Shown here piece by piece: positions 17,158 to 25,474 of a stretch of DNA of 64,000 nucleotides. A model generated the notes under the pieces. That model did not search any database, was not told the origin of the DNA, and worked only from the letters and a program-made list of their open reading frames with translations. The stretch spans positions 1 to 64,000 of the forward strand of contig CACSKA010000008.1 of NCBI GenBank assembly GCA_902706205.1, in the 5' to 3' direction. Source of the DNA: Chryseobacterium sp. 18061 (GTDB taxonomy: Bacteria > Pseudomonadota > Gammaproteobacteria > Enterobacterales > Enterobacteriaceae). Position 1 is the first letter of the stretch, and every line of letters begins with the position of its first letter. A program made the translations under genes and the position numbers.

Positions 17158-18492
17158 TTACAGCGCTGATTTACTCAGTTTCATTTTTTCGTAGTAAACA
17201 CTCGTAATGATATATTTTTCCATAATTAACCCGGTAATCAAGAAAAAGAGTGCCGGAGCAATGCAGAGCGACAGTGACAACCCGATCATCGCGCTCGCTG
17301 TTTTTTCCTCCGCAACCGAATATCCAAACCAGCTAAGCGTATAGCCGGTGACAATACCCGAAAGCCCCATCCCCAATTTTTGGCAGAAAGAGATAGCGCC
17401 CATTGACAAGCCTGCGGTATCTACCCCATTTTTTTGCTTTCCGTATTCTGTGACTTCTGAAATAAGAGCCCAAAAAATAGGAGTATTGAGATCGGTCAGA
17501 AAGCAATAAATCAGATAGCAAATTACCGCCGCCATGAAATTATCCTGATCAACAATGAAATACATGGCAATGCCAAACGCAGCCGACAAATACATAGAGA
17601 GACGAAATACGTTGATTTTACAGTAGCGTCGGGTAAGTTGTTTAGACACAATCGCCGCAATTACACCCCCAATAGACCACATTCCCAAAAAGAGTGACAC
17701 TTCATATCCCCCCTTTGCCCCCGCAAAATCGGTTACATAGATAAACGCAATATTGGCCCGTAACAGAAAAGCCAGCATCAAAGTCACACAAGCTGAACAC
17801 AAAATGACCCACTGATCGTTACGCAATGCGGACTTCATCTGCTGTAATAACGGCGTTTTGTTGGCAGAAAGGTTAATGCGTTCTCTCGTTGTCAGCCCAC
17901 AGAACAGCAGCAGTAATGCACCTATAGTGCCCAACAGCGCGAATGATAACGAATAAGCCGAAGCCGTTCCTCCCTGAACGGTGACAAGCCATGGCACCAT
18001 CGTGGTACACAGCAATGTCGCAGTTTTGGCCATTGAGAAACGCCAGGTATTGGCGGTGATGCGTTCATTCTGATTGTCAGTAATCACCGAAATCATAGAG
18101 ATATAAGGGATCGTCACCACCGTAAACATCAACGAATTGAAGATATAGGTGCTATAGGCCCAAAATAATTTCATTCCATAACTATCGCCAACGTTGATAA
18201 ACATCAGATACATGGAAATACCCATTGGGATTGCCGCTAGCAATATCCAGTGTCGGTAATGCCCTATGCGTGTTTTATAGCGGTTAGCCACCCACCCCAT
18301 CATTGGATCAGTACAGGCATCAAGACACCTGACGGCTAATAACAACCATCCGGCATCTACCGGGGAAATCCCCACCACCTGAACATAAAATGCATAAATA
18401 AACATACCAGTAGAAATGAGAGAAAGATTGATGGCGCAGTCCCCTGTACCAAAGCCAATTTTCTCACGTACCGACATCTTGTTAGATTTCAT
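17158..18492 (-). CDS. GPH-family (MelB-like) sugar/nucleoside:cation symporter
   Basis: A 444-residue inner-membrane transporter with about twelve hydrophobic segments. The start region REKIGFGTGDCAINLSLIS and the acidic cluster DACTDPMMGWVANR in the second helix are typical of the glycoside-pentoside-hexuronide:cation symporters, whose helix-II aspartates bind the coupling cation. It overlaps the upstream nucleoside hydrolase gene by 4 bases (ATGA), so the two are translationally coupled. That partner suggests the substrate is a nucleoside or ribosyl compound, which is inference. It is more AT-rich than the flanking core genes. Confidence 0.85.
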   Translation of the reverse strand: MKSNKMSVREKIGFGTGDCAINLSLISTGMFIYAFYVQVVGISPVDAGWLLLAVRCLDACTDPMMGWVANRYKTRIGHYRHWILLAAIPMGISMYLMFINVGDSYGMKLFWAYSTYIFNSLMFTVVTIPYISMISVITDNQNERITANTWRFSMAKTATLLCTTMVPWLVTVQGGTASAYSLSFALLGTIGALLLLFCGLTTRERINLSANKTPLLQQMKSALRNDQWVILCSACVTLMLAFLLRANIAFIYVTDFAGAKGGYEVSLFLGMWSIGGVIAAIVSKQLTRRYCKINVFRLSMYLSAAFGIAMYFIVDQDNFMAAVICYLIYCFLTDLNTPIFWALISEVTEYGKQKNGVDTAGLSMGAISFCQKLGMGLSGIVTGYTLSWFGYSVAEEKTASAMIGLSLSLCIAPALFFLITGLIMEKYIITSVYYEKMKLSKSAL

Positions 18493-19397
18493 CGCGTGCC
18501 TCCCTGCTGCACAAAAACTCTGTCTATAAAAGCATCAATGAATTCACGCGCATTTACTTTTGTCGCAACCAGCACATTGGCAGCGACGGGTTCTTTTCCC
18601 CAAATCCGTTCGTCGGTACAAACCGTCATCCCCCTGGTATGTTGCCCGGCTAATTCTATGCTGACATTTTCGGTACGCCACCCCATATCCATTTGTTCAG
18701 CCAATGCACCAATGACCAGAGGATCGTGCAAAATGGGGAGAAAACCCGTCTTGTTAAACCAGTGATGGCAGCTTGCCAATAGCAGTTTTTTTAACGGTGT
18801 ATTAGCATGGTATGCCATACGCTCAACATCTTCCTGCGTCATCCTACATTGCGCCGTAATATCCAGTCCGATGCACTTGATCATTAATCCGGAATTAAAA
18901 ACAAGACTAGCCGCCTCAGGGTCACATACAATATTCCATTCATTGGCGTGCCGATGAAAACATCCGCCCATAATATAAACATCTGAAATATTACTAACCA
19001 GCTCAGGATTTTCCTCTATAAATATGGCCAGATTCGTCAGACAACCGATGGCCACAAATGCAGCCTTATCCGAATTAAAAAATTGACGAAGGAATACCTG
19101 CGCATCTCCTTGTGACGTGTACTGCTCCATATCAGCCGTATATTGGCAAGGAACCTCATGGATATCATTTGCACACAGCAGGCTATGACCGGCGCCGGCA
19201 TAAACCGGTATCTGTGGAGTATCAGCCAACGCCAGCAGATGTTTGGCTATTTTCGCCCTAAGCCCTGTGTTTTTAAACACAGTGGTAATGCCGACAATCT
19301 GTACCTGCGAATACGTCAGAGCTAACGCAATGGCCAGAATGTCATCAGCATCATCTCCAATATCAGTATCAATAATGATTCGATTAGCGTTCATCAT
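18489..19397 (-). CDS. Nucleoside hydrolase (IunH/RihA-like)
   Basis: A 302-residue nucleoside N-ribohydrolase-fold protein, releasing base and ribose from nucleosides. The N-terminal Asp cluster DTDIGDDADDILAIAL (residues 10-25) supplies the Ca2+-binding aspartates; the usual Pro of DTDPG is Ile here. VYIMGGCFHRHANEWNIVCD and DPEAASLVF match the substrate/calcium loop of the family, and the late Asp lies in HDPLVIGALA. The start is one of two tandem ATGs at 19397/19394. The stop overlaps the transporter start. It forms a two-gene operon with the transporter, divergent from a LysR gene. Confidence 0.88.
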   Translation of the reverse strand: MMNANRIIIDTDIGDDADDILAIALALTYSQVQIVGITTVFKNTGLRAKIAKHLLALADTPQIPVYAGAGHSLLCANDIHEVPCQYTADMEQYTSQGDAQVFLRQFFNSDKAAFVAIGCLTNLAIFIEENPELVSNISDVYIMGGCFHRHANEWNIVCDPEAASLVFNSGLMIKCIGLDITAQCRMTQEDVERMAYHANTPLKKLLLASCHHWFNKTGFLPILHDPLVIGALAEQMDMGWRTENVSIELAGQHTRGMTVCTDERIWGKEPVAANVLVATKVNAREFIDAFIDRVFVQQGGTR

Positions 19398-19581
19398 GAA
19401 AAATTCCCGACTATTTTAATTCATCGCTACATTACAGATATTAAGAATCTCCGGGAATTCTAAAAAAAATGACAGCTATACGGCTATCTCTGAAAATAGC
19501 AGTGATGTTGTCTATAGAAAAACAACCATAAATCAATGCAATAGAGACGACAGGCCACTATCATTCTGTTTTAAAGAACAA

Positions 19582-19602
19582 TTGTTGTGTGATAAACAAC
19601 AA
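19582..19602. promoter_or_regulatory. Candidate LysR operator, 7-7-7 dyad
   Basis: TTGTTGT-GTGATAA-ACAACAA has perfect 7-bp arms around a 7-bp spacer. It lies between the divergent nucleoside hydrolase operon and its LysR gene, 180 bp from the first and 112 bp from the second. Size and symmetry fit a LysR-family recognition site. No consensus exists to confirm it. Confidence 0.5.
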
Positions 19603-19681
19603 AAAGACGGATACAGAACAAAGTCCTGTCATGATACATTTATTGGAATGAGAGTCCTGGGAAATGTTTAATAATTATAGA

Positions 19682-19697
19682 TGTGATCCATCTCACT
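19682..19697 (+). promoter_or_regulatory. CRP-like site
   Basis: TGTGA-TCCATC-TCACT matches the CRP consensus TGTGA-N6-TCACA at all but one half-site base. It ends 17 bp before the LysR start codon, so bound CRP could repress that gene or act on a divergent promoter. Confidence 0.6.
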
Positions 19698-19713
19698 TAA
19701 AAGAGGTAACTGC

Positions 19714-20634
19714 ATGCCTGCAATGCTGCACCACTCTGATCGTATCACGTTAAAAATGTTGAAATACTTTTACACTGTTGCAAAATATCAACATTTCGCC
19801 CGAGCAGCAGAAGATTTAAACATTTCTAAATCACCGCTAAGTACCATGATAAAAGATCTGGAAGATATCATTGGCGGCACAGTATTTTCAAGAAACACCA
19901 GAACCGTTGAGCTCACTATTTTAGGTGAAGCACTATATGCTGAGTGTGAAAATATTTTCCGCATCGTCAATAACTCGCTGAACAAAATATCAAGAATTAG
20001 CAGAGAGATAAACTCCACTATTAATATTGGCGTAATCAGCTCTTTTTTCTGGGCAGGACTCGCCCGCGCCTTAAAGGAAATAAATGAAAGAGAACCTCAC
20101 CTTACAGTTCAGATTTTTGAAATGACGCCGGAGGATCAAAAGAAGGCGCTAAAAAACAAAAAAATCGATCTTGGATTATCCCGCTATGCCGACACTATCA
20201 ATATATCCCCTTTACATTATAAGAAAATATATCATGATGAGATGTGCGTGATTACTTCAAATAAAAATCCGCTTTGCGCACTTGAAAAAATTCATCTCAC
20301 TGATTTAAAGGAATCCCAATTTATCATGATGAAACGGCAAGACTCGGCTTCGACTCTGCTAGTGAAAAATACCTGTGAATTATTAGGCATCGACCTCTGC
20401 ATCGAAAAAGAGGTGTTCGAACCACACACCCTGATGGCTTTAGTGGCAATGAACAATAGTATCTCTATCGTGCCGCAAAGTTTCGCCAATCAATATTGGG
20501 ATGATATCAATTTCATCCCGCTGGAAGAAAAAATTCCGGCGCATATCTGCGGTATCTATGACCCAAGCAATACCCATCCTTATTTGCTTAACTTTGTCCG
20601 TTTACTGACTCAGACCATCAACCAACCTCTATGA
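19714..20634 (+). CDS. LysR-type regulator of the nucleoside islet
   Basis: A 306-residue LysR-family protein with the winged helix-turn-helix at residues about 12-72 (YFYTVAKYQHFARAAEDLNI, SKSPLSTMIKDLE) and an effector domain from about 95. Codon use is AT-rich and Lys/Ile/Asn-rich, unlike the flanking core genes, which suggests acquisition with the islet. AGAGG precedes the ATG by 8 bases. It is divergent from the nucleoside hydrolase/transporter operon across 316 bp that hold the dyad and CRP-like sites. It is probably the pathway-specific regulator; the inducer, perhaps a nucleoside or its breakdown product, is inference. Confidence 0.87.
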   Translation: MPAMLHHSDRITLKMLKYFYTVAKYQHFARAAEDLNISKSPLSTMIKDLEDIIGGTVFSRNTRTVELTILGEALYAECENIFRIVNNSLNKISRISREINSTINIGVISSFFWAGLARALKEINEREPHLTVQIFEMTPEDQKKALKNKKIDLGLSRYADTINISPLHYKKIYHDEMCVITSNKNPLCALEKIHLTDLKESQFIMMKRQDSASTLLVKNTCELLGIDLCIEKEVFEPHTLMALVAMNNSISIVPQSFANQYWDDINFIPLEEKIPAHICGIYDPSNTHPYLLNFVRLLTQTINQPL

Positions 20635-20650
20635 AAGCAAATTCTGGGAT

Positions 20651-20689
20651 GCCCGGTAGGCGACAGCACCACCGGGCACCAGGTTTAAC
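20651..20689 (+). repeat. Right copy of the 39-bp direct repeat
   Basis: Same orientation as 17054-17092, with one mismatch (A for G at position 18). Its last bases include the stop codon of ygiQ, read on the minus strand. This implies that the left copy is a duplication of the ygiQ 3' border, or the reverse. Confidence 0.9.
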
Positions 20690-22856
20690 GCCCCACGACT
20701 TTTCCGCGTTTTTTATTTGCCGCCGGGGTCTGACGCTGATGCGCCACTGGCGTGTGCTTGGTCAGTGCCGGACGCGTATGTCGGTTCTGCCGACGCGCTT
20801 CTCGCATTTCGTCGAGTGTCGGTGATGGCACCAGACATTCACGGCGTCCGCCGATCAAATGCTTTTTACCCATAGCTTCCAGCGCCAGACGAATCATCGG
20901 CCAGTTCGCCGGATCGTGATAGCGCAGCAGCGCTTTGTGCAGACGACGCTGTTTGTCGCCCTTCGGCACCACGATATCTTCACTCTTATAACCAATCTTA
21001 CTCAACGGGTTTTTGCCGGTGTAATACATGGTGGTCGAATTGGCGAGCGGCGATGGATAGAAGTTCTGCACCTGATCGAGACGGAAGCGGTTCTTCTTCA
21101 GCCACAGCGCCAGGTTAACCATATCTTCATCAGTGGTACCCGGGTGCGCAGAAATGAAATAAGGGATCAGATACTGCTCTTTCCCGGCCTGTTTCGAATA
21201 GGTGTCAAACAGCTCTTTAAAGCGGTCATAACTTCCCATTCCCGGCTTCATCATCTTCGACAGCGGGCCTTCTTCAGTATGCTCTGGGGCAATCTTCAGA
21301 TAACCGCCGACGTGATGCGTTGCCAGCTCTTTGATGTAGCGCGGATCTTCTACCGCGATGTCATAGCGCACGCCGGAAGCGATGAGGATCTTTTTAACAC
21401 CGTCCAGCTCGCGGGCGCGGCGATACAGATTGATCGTCGGCTCGTGGTTGGTGTCCATGTGCTTACAGATATCCGGGTAAACACAGGAAAGGCGGCGACA
21501 GGTCTGCTCGGCACGCGGTGATTTGCAGCGCAGCATGTACATGTTGGCGGTCGGGCCACCAAGATCGGAAATAATGCCGGTAAAACCAGGCACGGTGTCG
21601 CGAATGGCTTCGATCTCGTTGATGATCGAATCTTCGGAACGGCTCTGAATAATGCGCCCTTCATGCTCGGTTATTGAACAGAAGGAACAACCACCAAAGC
21701 AGCCGCGCATGATGTTGATCGAGAAGCGGATCATATCGTAAGCCGGGATGCGGCTATCGCCGTACGCCGGATGCGGGATACGCTGGTAAGGCAGCGCAAA
21801 TACGCTGTCCATCTCTTCAGTAGAAAGTGGGATAGCCGGTGGGTTCAGCCAGATGTAGCGATCGCCATGTTTTTGCATCAGCGCGCGGGCACAGCCCGGG
21901 TTGGTTTCATGATGCAGAATACGTGAGGCGTGCGCATACAGCACTTTGTCGCCCTTCACTTTCTCGTAAGAAGGTAGCAGCACGTAGGTTTTTTCCCACG
22001 GCTTTGGCTTCGGCGGCTGCACGGTAATAGCTTTGGCTTCTGCCTTTTTCGGCACAACAGGTTTGTTGTCGGCGCACGGTAAATCTTCACCGTAAGGATG
22101 CGGGATCGGGTCGATTTTGCCCGGCATATCGAGGCGGGTGGAATCAACGCCACTCCAGCCTGGCAGAGCCTCTTTCACCATGATCGCAGTGTTACGCACG
22201 TCGCGAATATCAGACACCTGCTCGCCCATTGAGAGGCGATGCGCAACTTCCACCAGCGGTCGTTCACCATTGCCAAAAATCAGCATGTCGGCTTTGGAAT
22301 CCACCAGCACCGAACGACGCACGGTGTCAGACCAGTAATCGTAATGCGCGGAGCGACGCAGGCTCGCTTCGATCCCGCCAAGGATAACCGGCACGTCTTT
22401 CCAGGCTTCTTTACAGCGTTGGGTGTAAACCAGGGTGGCACGATCCGGGCGTTTGCCCGCGACGTTATCTGGCGTATACGCATCGTCGTGACGCAGTTTA
22501 CGGTCGGCGGTATAGCGGTTAATCATGGAATCCATGTTGCCCGCGGTGACGCCAAAGAACAGATTCGGTTTGCCCAGACGCATGAAGTCGTCTTTACTGT
22601 TCCAGTCTGGCTGGGCGATTATCCCCACGCGGAAGCCCTGCGCTTCCAGCATGCGTCCGCAAATGGCCATCCCGAAGCTCGGGTGATCGACGTACGCATC
22701 GCCCGTCACCATGATGATGTCGCAGCTATCCCAGCCAAGTTGATCCATCTCTTCCCGAGACATCGGTAAAAATGGCGCGGGGGCAAAACAGGCCGCCCAA
22801 TACTGCGGCCAGGAGAAGAGGGAGCGATCCGGTTGGATCAGGGAAATTGCGCTCAT
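20685..22856 (-). CDS. ygiQ: Radical SAM protein YgiQ
   Basis: A 723-residue UPF0313-family protein; E. coli YgiQ is slightly longer. The radical SAM cluster motif CxxxCxxC is present as [17 protein letters not shown] near residue 385. The N-terminal B12-binding-like half begins [20 protein letters not shown]. The C-terminal tail is rich in Arg, Lys, His and Pro (after residue 665) and looks disordered. The biochemical function is not established in any species that I know. The stop codon lies inside the right-hand direct repeat. Confidence 0.93.
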   Translation of the reverse strand: MSAISLIQPDRSLFSWPQYWAACFAPAPFLPMSREEMDQLGWDSCDIIMVTGDAYVDHPSFGMAICGRMLEAQGFRVGIIAQPDWNSKDDFMRLGKPNLFFGVTAGNMDSMINRYTADRKLRHDDAYTPDNVAGKRPDRATLVYTQRCKEAWKDVPVILGGIEASLRRSAHYDYWSDTVRRSVLVDSKADMLIFGNGERPLVEVAHRLSMGEQVSDIRDVRNTAIMVKEALPGWSGVDSTRLDMPGKIDPIPHPYGEDLPCADNKPVVPKKAEAKAITVQPPKPKPWEKTYVLLPSYEKVKGDKVLYAHASRILHHETNPGCARALMQKHGDRYIWLNPPAIPLSTEEMDSVFALPYQRIPHPAYGDSRIPAYDMIRFSINIMRGCFGGCSFCSITEHEGRIIQSRSEDSIINEIEAIRDTVPGFTGIISDLGGPTANMYMLRCKSPRAEQTCRRLSCVYPDICKHMDTNHEPTINLYRRARELDGVKKILIASGVRYDIAVEDPRYIKELATHHVGGYLKIAPEHTEEGPLSKMMKPGMGSYDRFKELFDTYSKQAGKEQYLIPYFISAHPGTTDEDMVNLALWLKKNRFRLDQVQNFYPSPLANSTTMYYTGKNPLSKIGYKSEDIVVPKGDKQRRLHKALLRYHDPANWPMIRLALEAMGKKHLIGGRRECLVPSPTLDEMREARRQNRHTRPALTKHTPVAHQRQTPAANKKRGKVVGR

Positions 22857-22963
22857 AGTGCTTCCGGGTGGTTAAAAAGGGTGCAAAAGGCGGGGATTAT
22901 ACGCTGAATAGTGTCAGAAAATGAAGGGGAACTTCGACGAGAGGCACGGCTGGTTAATCCTTT

Positions 22964-23056
22964 CCCCTCACCCTCTCCCAAAAGGGGCGAGGGGTATAAG
23001 GGCAAATGCTTCGATTTCTCCCTCTCCCTTTTAGGAGAGGGTCGGGATGAGGGTTG
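22964..23056. repeat. Tandem pair of CCCTCTCCC-type repeats
   Basis: Two units, CCCTCACCCTCTCCC...GGGGCGAGGGG and CCCTCTCCC...GGAGAGGG, lie between ygiQ and ftsP. Their terminal bases reach to within 5 bases of the ftsP stop codon. Confidence 0.7.
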
Positions 23057-23060
23057 AGCC

Positions 23061-24473
23061 TTACGGCACAGGATTCACCAGCATCTGGCCAATCGATCCG
23101 CGGTCGGCAAGTTCCAGCGTCTGGCTGGCAAACTGGAACGGGAAATGAGCCCACGACGGCTGGCCGTAATACACCAACAGCTCAACCTGACCGTCTACCC
23201 ATACCGTATCTTTCCAGCCGCGATCTTCCGGGAATGGCATCGCGCCGTTCACGTTGCGGATCTGGAACATCACTCCTTCAATATGGAACGATTGCGGGCT
23301 ATCGGCGCGAAGCGTCCAGCGCTCCCACGATCCCTGCTGTGCCGTGACGTCAATACGCTGTGGATCCCACAGCTGACCGTTGATGCCCGGATCGTCGCCG
23401 AGCGTAAAGTCACGGGTGCGGATCGGCGTGCCGGTCATGATTTCTTCCGGTAGCAGGCGCATCGGTAGACTGTCGGTGACCAGCGGCAACAGGCCGGTCG
23501 GGCGCAGCGTCAGCACAAGGGCCGACACCAGAATGCTCGACGGCTCGAAGAAGCCGCGAATGCGGTCCACAATGCCAGCCGCTTCACCACAGGTGATAGA
23601 CACTTCGTCCCCGTTGGTCATGTCGACCAGAATTTCACGGCGCTCGCCCGGCGCCAGCGACAGCTGCTTCACTGAAACGGGTGCAGGCAGGAAGCCCTGA
23701 TCGCCGGAAATCACGTGCAGCGCGCGACCGTCGCTCATTTGCAGCAAGTAACGGCGAGAATTTGACGCGTTCAGCAGACGCAATCGCACCCAACCGCGAG
23801 ACACTTCGACATACGGGCTTTGCGCGCCGTTGACCATCAGCGTATCGCCGACAAATCCTCCGCTGCCCGGTTCGCTGTACTCCGCCGCACCGAAATTATC
23901 GAGACGCTTGTCCTGAATAATGACCGGGAAATCGTCCACGCCGTAGTGGTTCGGAATAGGTAAGGATTTACTCACATCATCTTCAATCAGCCACATGCCC
24001 GCAAGGCCGTTATAGACCTGCTCTGCCGTATGGTTCGGCGTATTGGCCTGATACCACAAGGTGGCGGCGTTCTGGCGAATAGGCAGCACCGGAGCCCAAT
24101 CCGCATTCGGCGACATCATGCGCGCTGCGCCGCCAATCAGCGGGCCAGGCACCTGCAGACCACGGATGGTCATCGCCACGTTTTCCGTCAGACGGTTACT
24201 GTAAATCAGTTTGACGTCATCGCCATTCCACACGCGAATAGTCGGCCCGAGATAGCGCCCATTTATGCCCCAGACCGGCGCACGCGTGCCCTGGGTAAAA
24301 GACCAGTGCGCACGTTGTAAGGTTAAAAACAGAGGCTGTCCACGACGGGATTCAAGCAGTGGAGGAACTGGCAACGCTGGCTGCTGGCCTGCCGCATTTG
24401 CCCTCAGCGGCGCTGCGCCAGCACAAAGCGCTACTCCTGATGCCTGAATAAATTGACGCCGACTGAGTGACAT
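23061..24473 (-). CDS. ftsP: Cell-division protein FtsP (SufI), Tat-exported cupredoxin-fold protein
   Basis: A 470-residue multicopper-oxidase-like periplasmic protein (E. coli FtsP 470) that protects the divisome under stress and suppresses ftsI defects. The N-terminus MSLSRRQFIQASGVALCAGA is a twin-arginine signal (S-R-R-Q-F), with cleavage expected after the ANA near residue 27. Three cupredoxin domains follow. The copper-binding His clusters of true oxidases are not conserved, as is known for SufI. It lies 105 bp downstream of plsC on the same strand, as in E. coli. Confidence 0.95.
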   Translation of the reverse strand: MSLSRRQFIQASGVALCAGAAPLRANAAGQQPALPVPPLLESRRGQPLFLTLQRAHWSFTQGTRAPVWGINGRYLGPTIRVWNGDDVKLIYSNRLTENVAMTIRGLQVPGPLIGGAARMMSPNADWAPVLPIRQNAATLWYQANTPNHTAEQVYNGLAGMWLIEDDVSKSLPIPNHYGVDDFPVIIQDKRLDNFGAAEYSEPGSGGFVGDTLMVNGAQSPYVEVSRGWVRLRLLNASNSRRYLLQMSDGRALHVISGDQGFLPAPVSVKQLSLAPGERREILVDMTNGDEVSITCGEAAGIVDRIRGFFEPSSILVSALVLTLRPTGLLPLVTDSLPMRLLPEEIMTGTPIRTRDFTLGDDPGINGQLWDPQRIDVTAQQGSWERWTLRADSPQSFHIEGVMFQIRNVNGAMPFPEDRGWKDTVWVDGQVELLVYYGQPSWAHFPFQFASQTLELADRGSIGQMLVNPVP

Positions 24474-24578
24474 ATTAACTCCATGAAACTGACTATAAAA
24501 CAGAGGGAAACCGTTCCCAAACAGTGCTCACTTGCGACGGCGCCATGTCGTAAACGGCATAGCGGCTCGCAGTGACGC

Positions 24579-25319
24579 TTATTTTTTCTTTTTCGCCGCT
24601 TCGCGTTCGGCAACTTCCAGGTCAAGCTCGGCGATTTTCGCTTTCATGACTTCACGGCAATGTGTGGCAAGTTCACGTACCTGATCTTTACCCCAGTTGC
24701 TGGTATCAATAGGTTGCAGCATTTCGACGATCACCAGGCCATTATTCAGACGATTCAGGTTAATTTTATTCGAGGTATTGGACACGCACACCGGGATAAT
24801 CGGCACTCCGGCGGCAATCGCCGCATGAAACGCACCGGTTTTAAACGGCAACAGGCCACGACCACGACTGCGAGTTCCTTCCGGGAACATCCAGAATGAA
24901 ATCTTACGCTCTTTGAACGCATTGACCACTTCGGCAATGGTGCCGTGTGCTTTTGAGCGGTTGTTACGGTCGATCAGCAGGTTGCCAGTCAGCCAGTACA
25001 GCAGGCCGAAAAAAGGAACCCATAACAGGCTTTTCTTTCCGACAGTAACCGTCGGCGGGACGACGATAGTCGCCGCCGTCACCATGTCGTAATTATTTTG
25101 ATGGTTGCCGATATAAATGGCATTGCCAAAGTTTTCATACCCTTCCGGCAGACGTTTTTCGACTTTCAGGCCCAAAACCGGGGCCATCCGACCAAACAAA
25201 TGGCCAAACGTCGCAACGTGCTTCGGATTACGTGGGCTAAACAGACAATAAACACAGCCAAGAATGCATACCAGAATGCAATAAATGACGACGATGATTG
25301 CGCGAAAAATCAATAGCAT
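24579..25319 (-). CDS. plsC: 1-acyl-sn-glycerol-3-phosphate acyltransferase
   Basis: A 246-residue inner-membrane enzyme (E. coli PlsC 245) that makes phosphatidic acid by acylating lysophosphatidic acid. The acyltransferase HX4D motif is NHQNNYD (near residue 72), and the substrate-binding motif is FPEGTRSRG (near residue 145). Residues 3-25 form an N-terminal membrane segment. The C-terminus is Lys-rich (AAKKKK). It is an essential gene in E. coli and sits between parC and ftsP in the usual order. Confidence 0.96.
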   Translation of the reverse strand: MLLIFRAIIVVIYCILVCILGCVYCLFSPRNPKHVATFGHLFGRMAPVLGLKVEKRLPEGYENFGNAIYIGNHQNNYDMVTAATIVVPPTVTVGKKSLLWVPFFGLLYWLTGNLLIDRNNRSKAHGTIAEVVNAFKERKISFWMFPEGTRSRGRGLLPFKTGAFHAAIAAGVPIIPVCVSNTSNKINLNRLNNGLVIVEMLQPIDTSNWGKDQVRELATHCREVMKAKIAELDLEVAEREAAKKKK

Positions 25320-25445
25320 AGCTACCTCTGAAATCCTGACCGCTTAGAATTATATACCGGTCAGGGGATGTGACTTGCAGAACCCTTATTAAGGTATTGT
25401 TAATCGCAACGCACGAATTAACAACGGTTTGCCGCAAATTTTACA

Positions 25446-25467
25446 GCCCCTTCCGGAGAGAAGGGGC
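25446..25467 (-). terminator. Hairpin after parC
   Basis: GCCCCTT (25446-25452) pairs with AAGGGGC (25461-25467), just past the parC stop. The minus-strand sequence beyond it lacks a clear T-run, so this may be a weak or processing hairpin. Confidence 0.4.
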
Positions 25468-25474
25468 AACGGGA

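Larger units (their letters stand above)
19398..19713. other. AT-rich divergent control region
   Basis: 316 bp between the divergent nucleoside hydrolase and LysR genes. It carries no gene, but holds the 7-7-7 dyad at 19582 and the CRP-like site at 19682 described separately. Confidence 0.6.
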
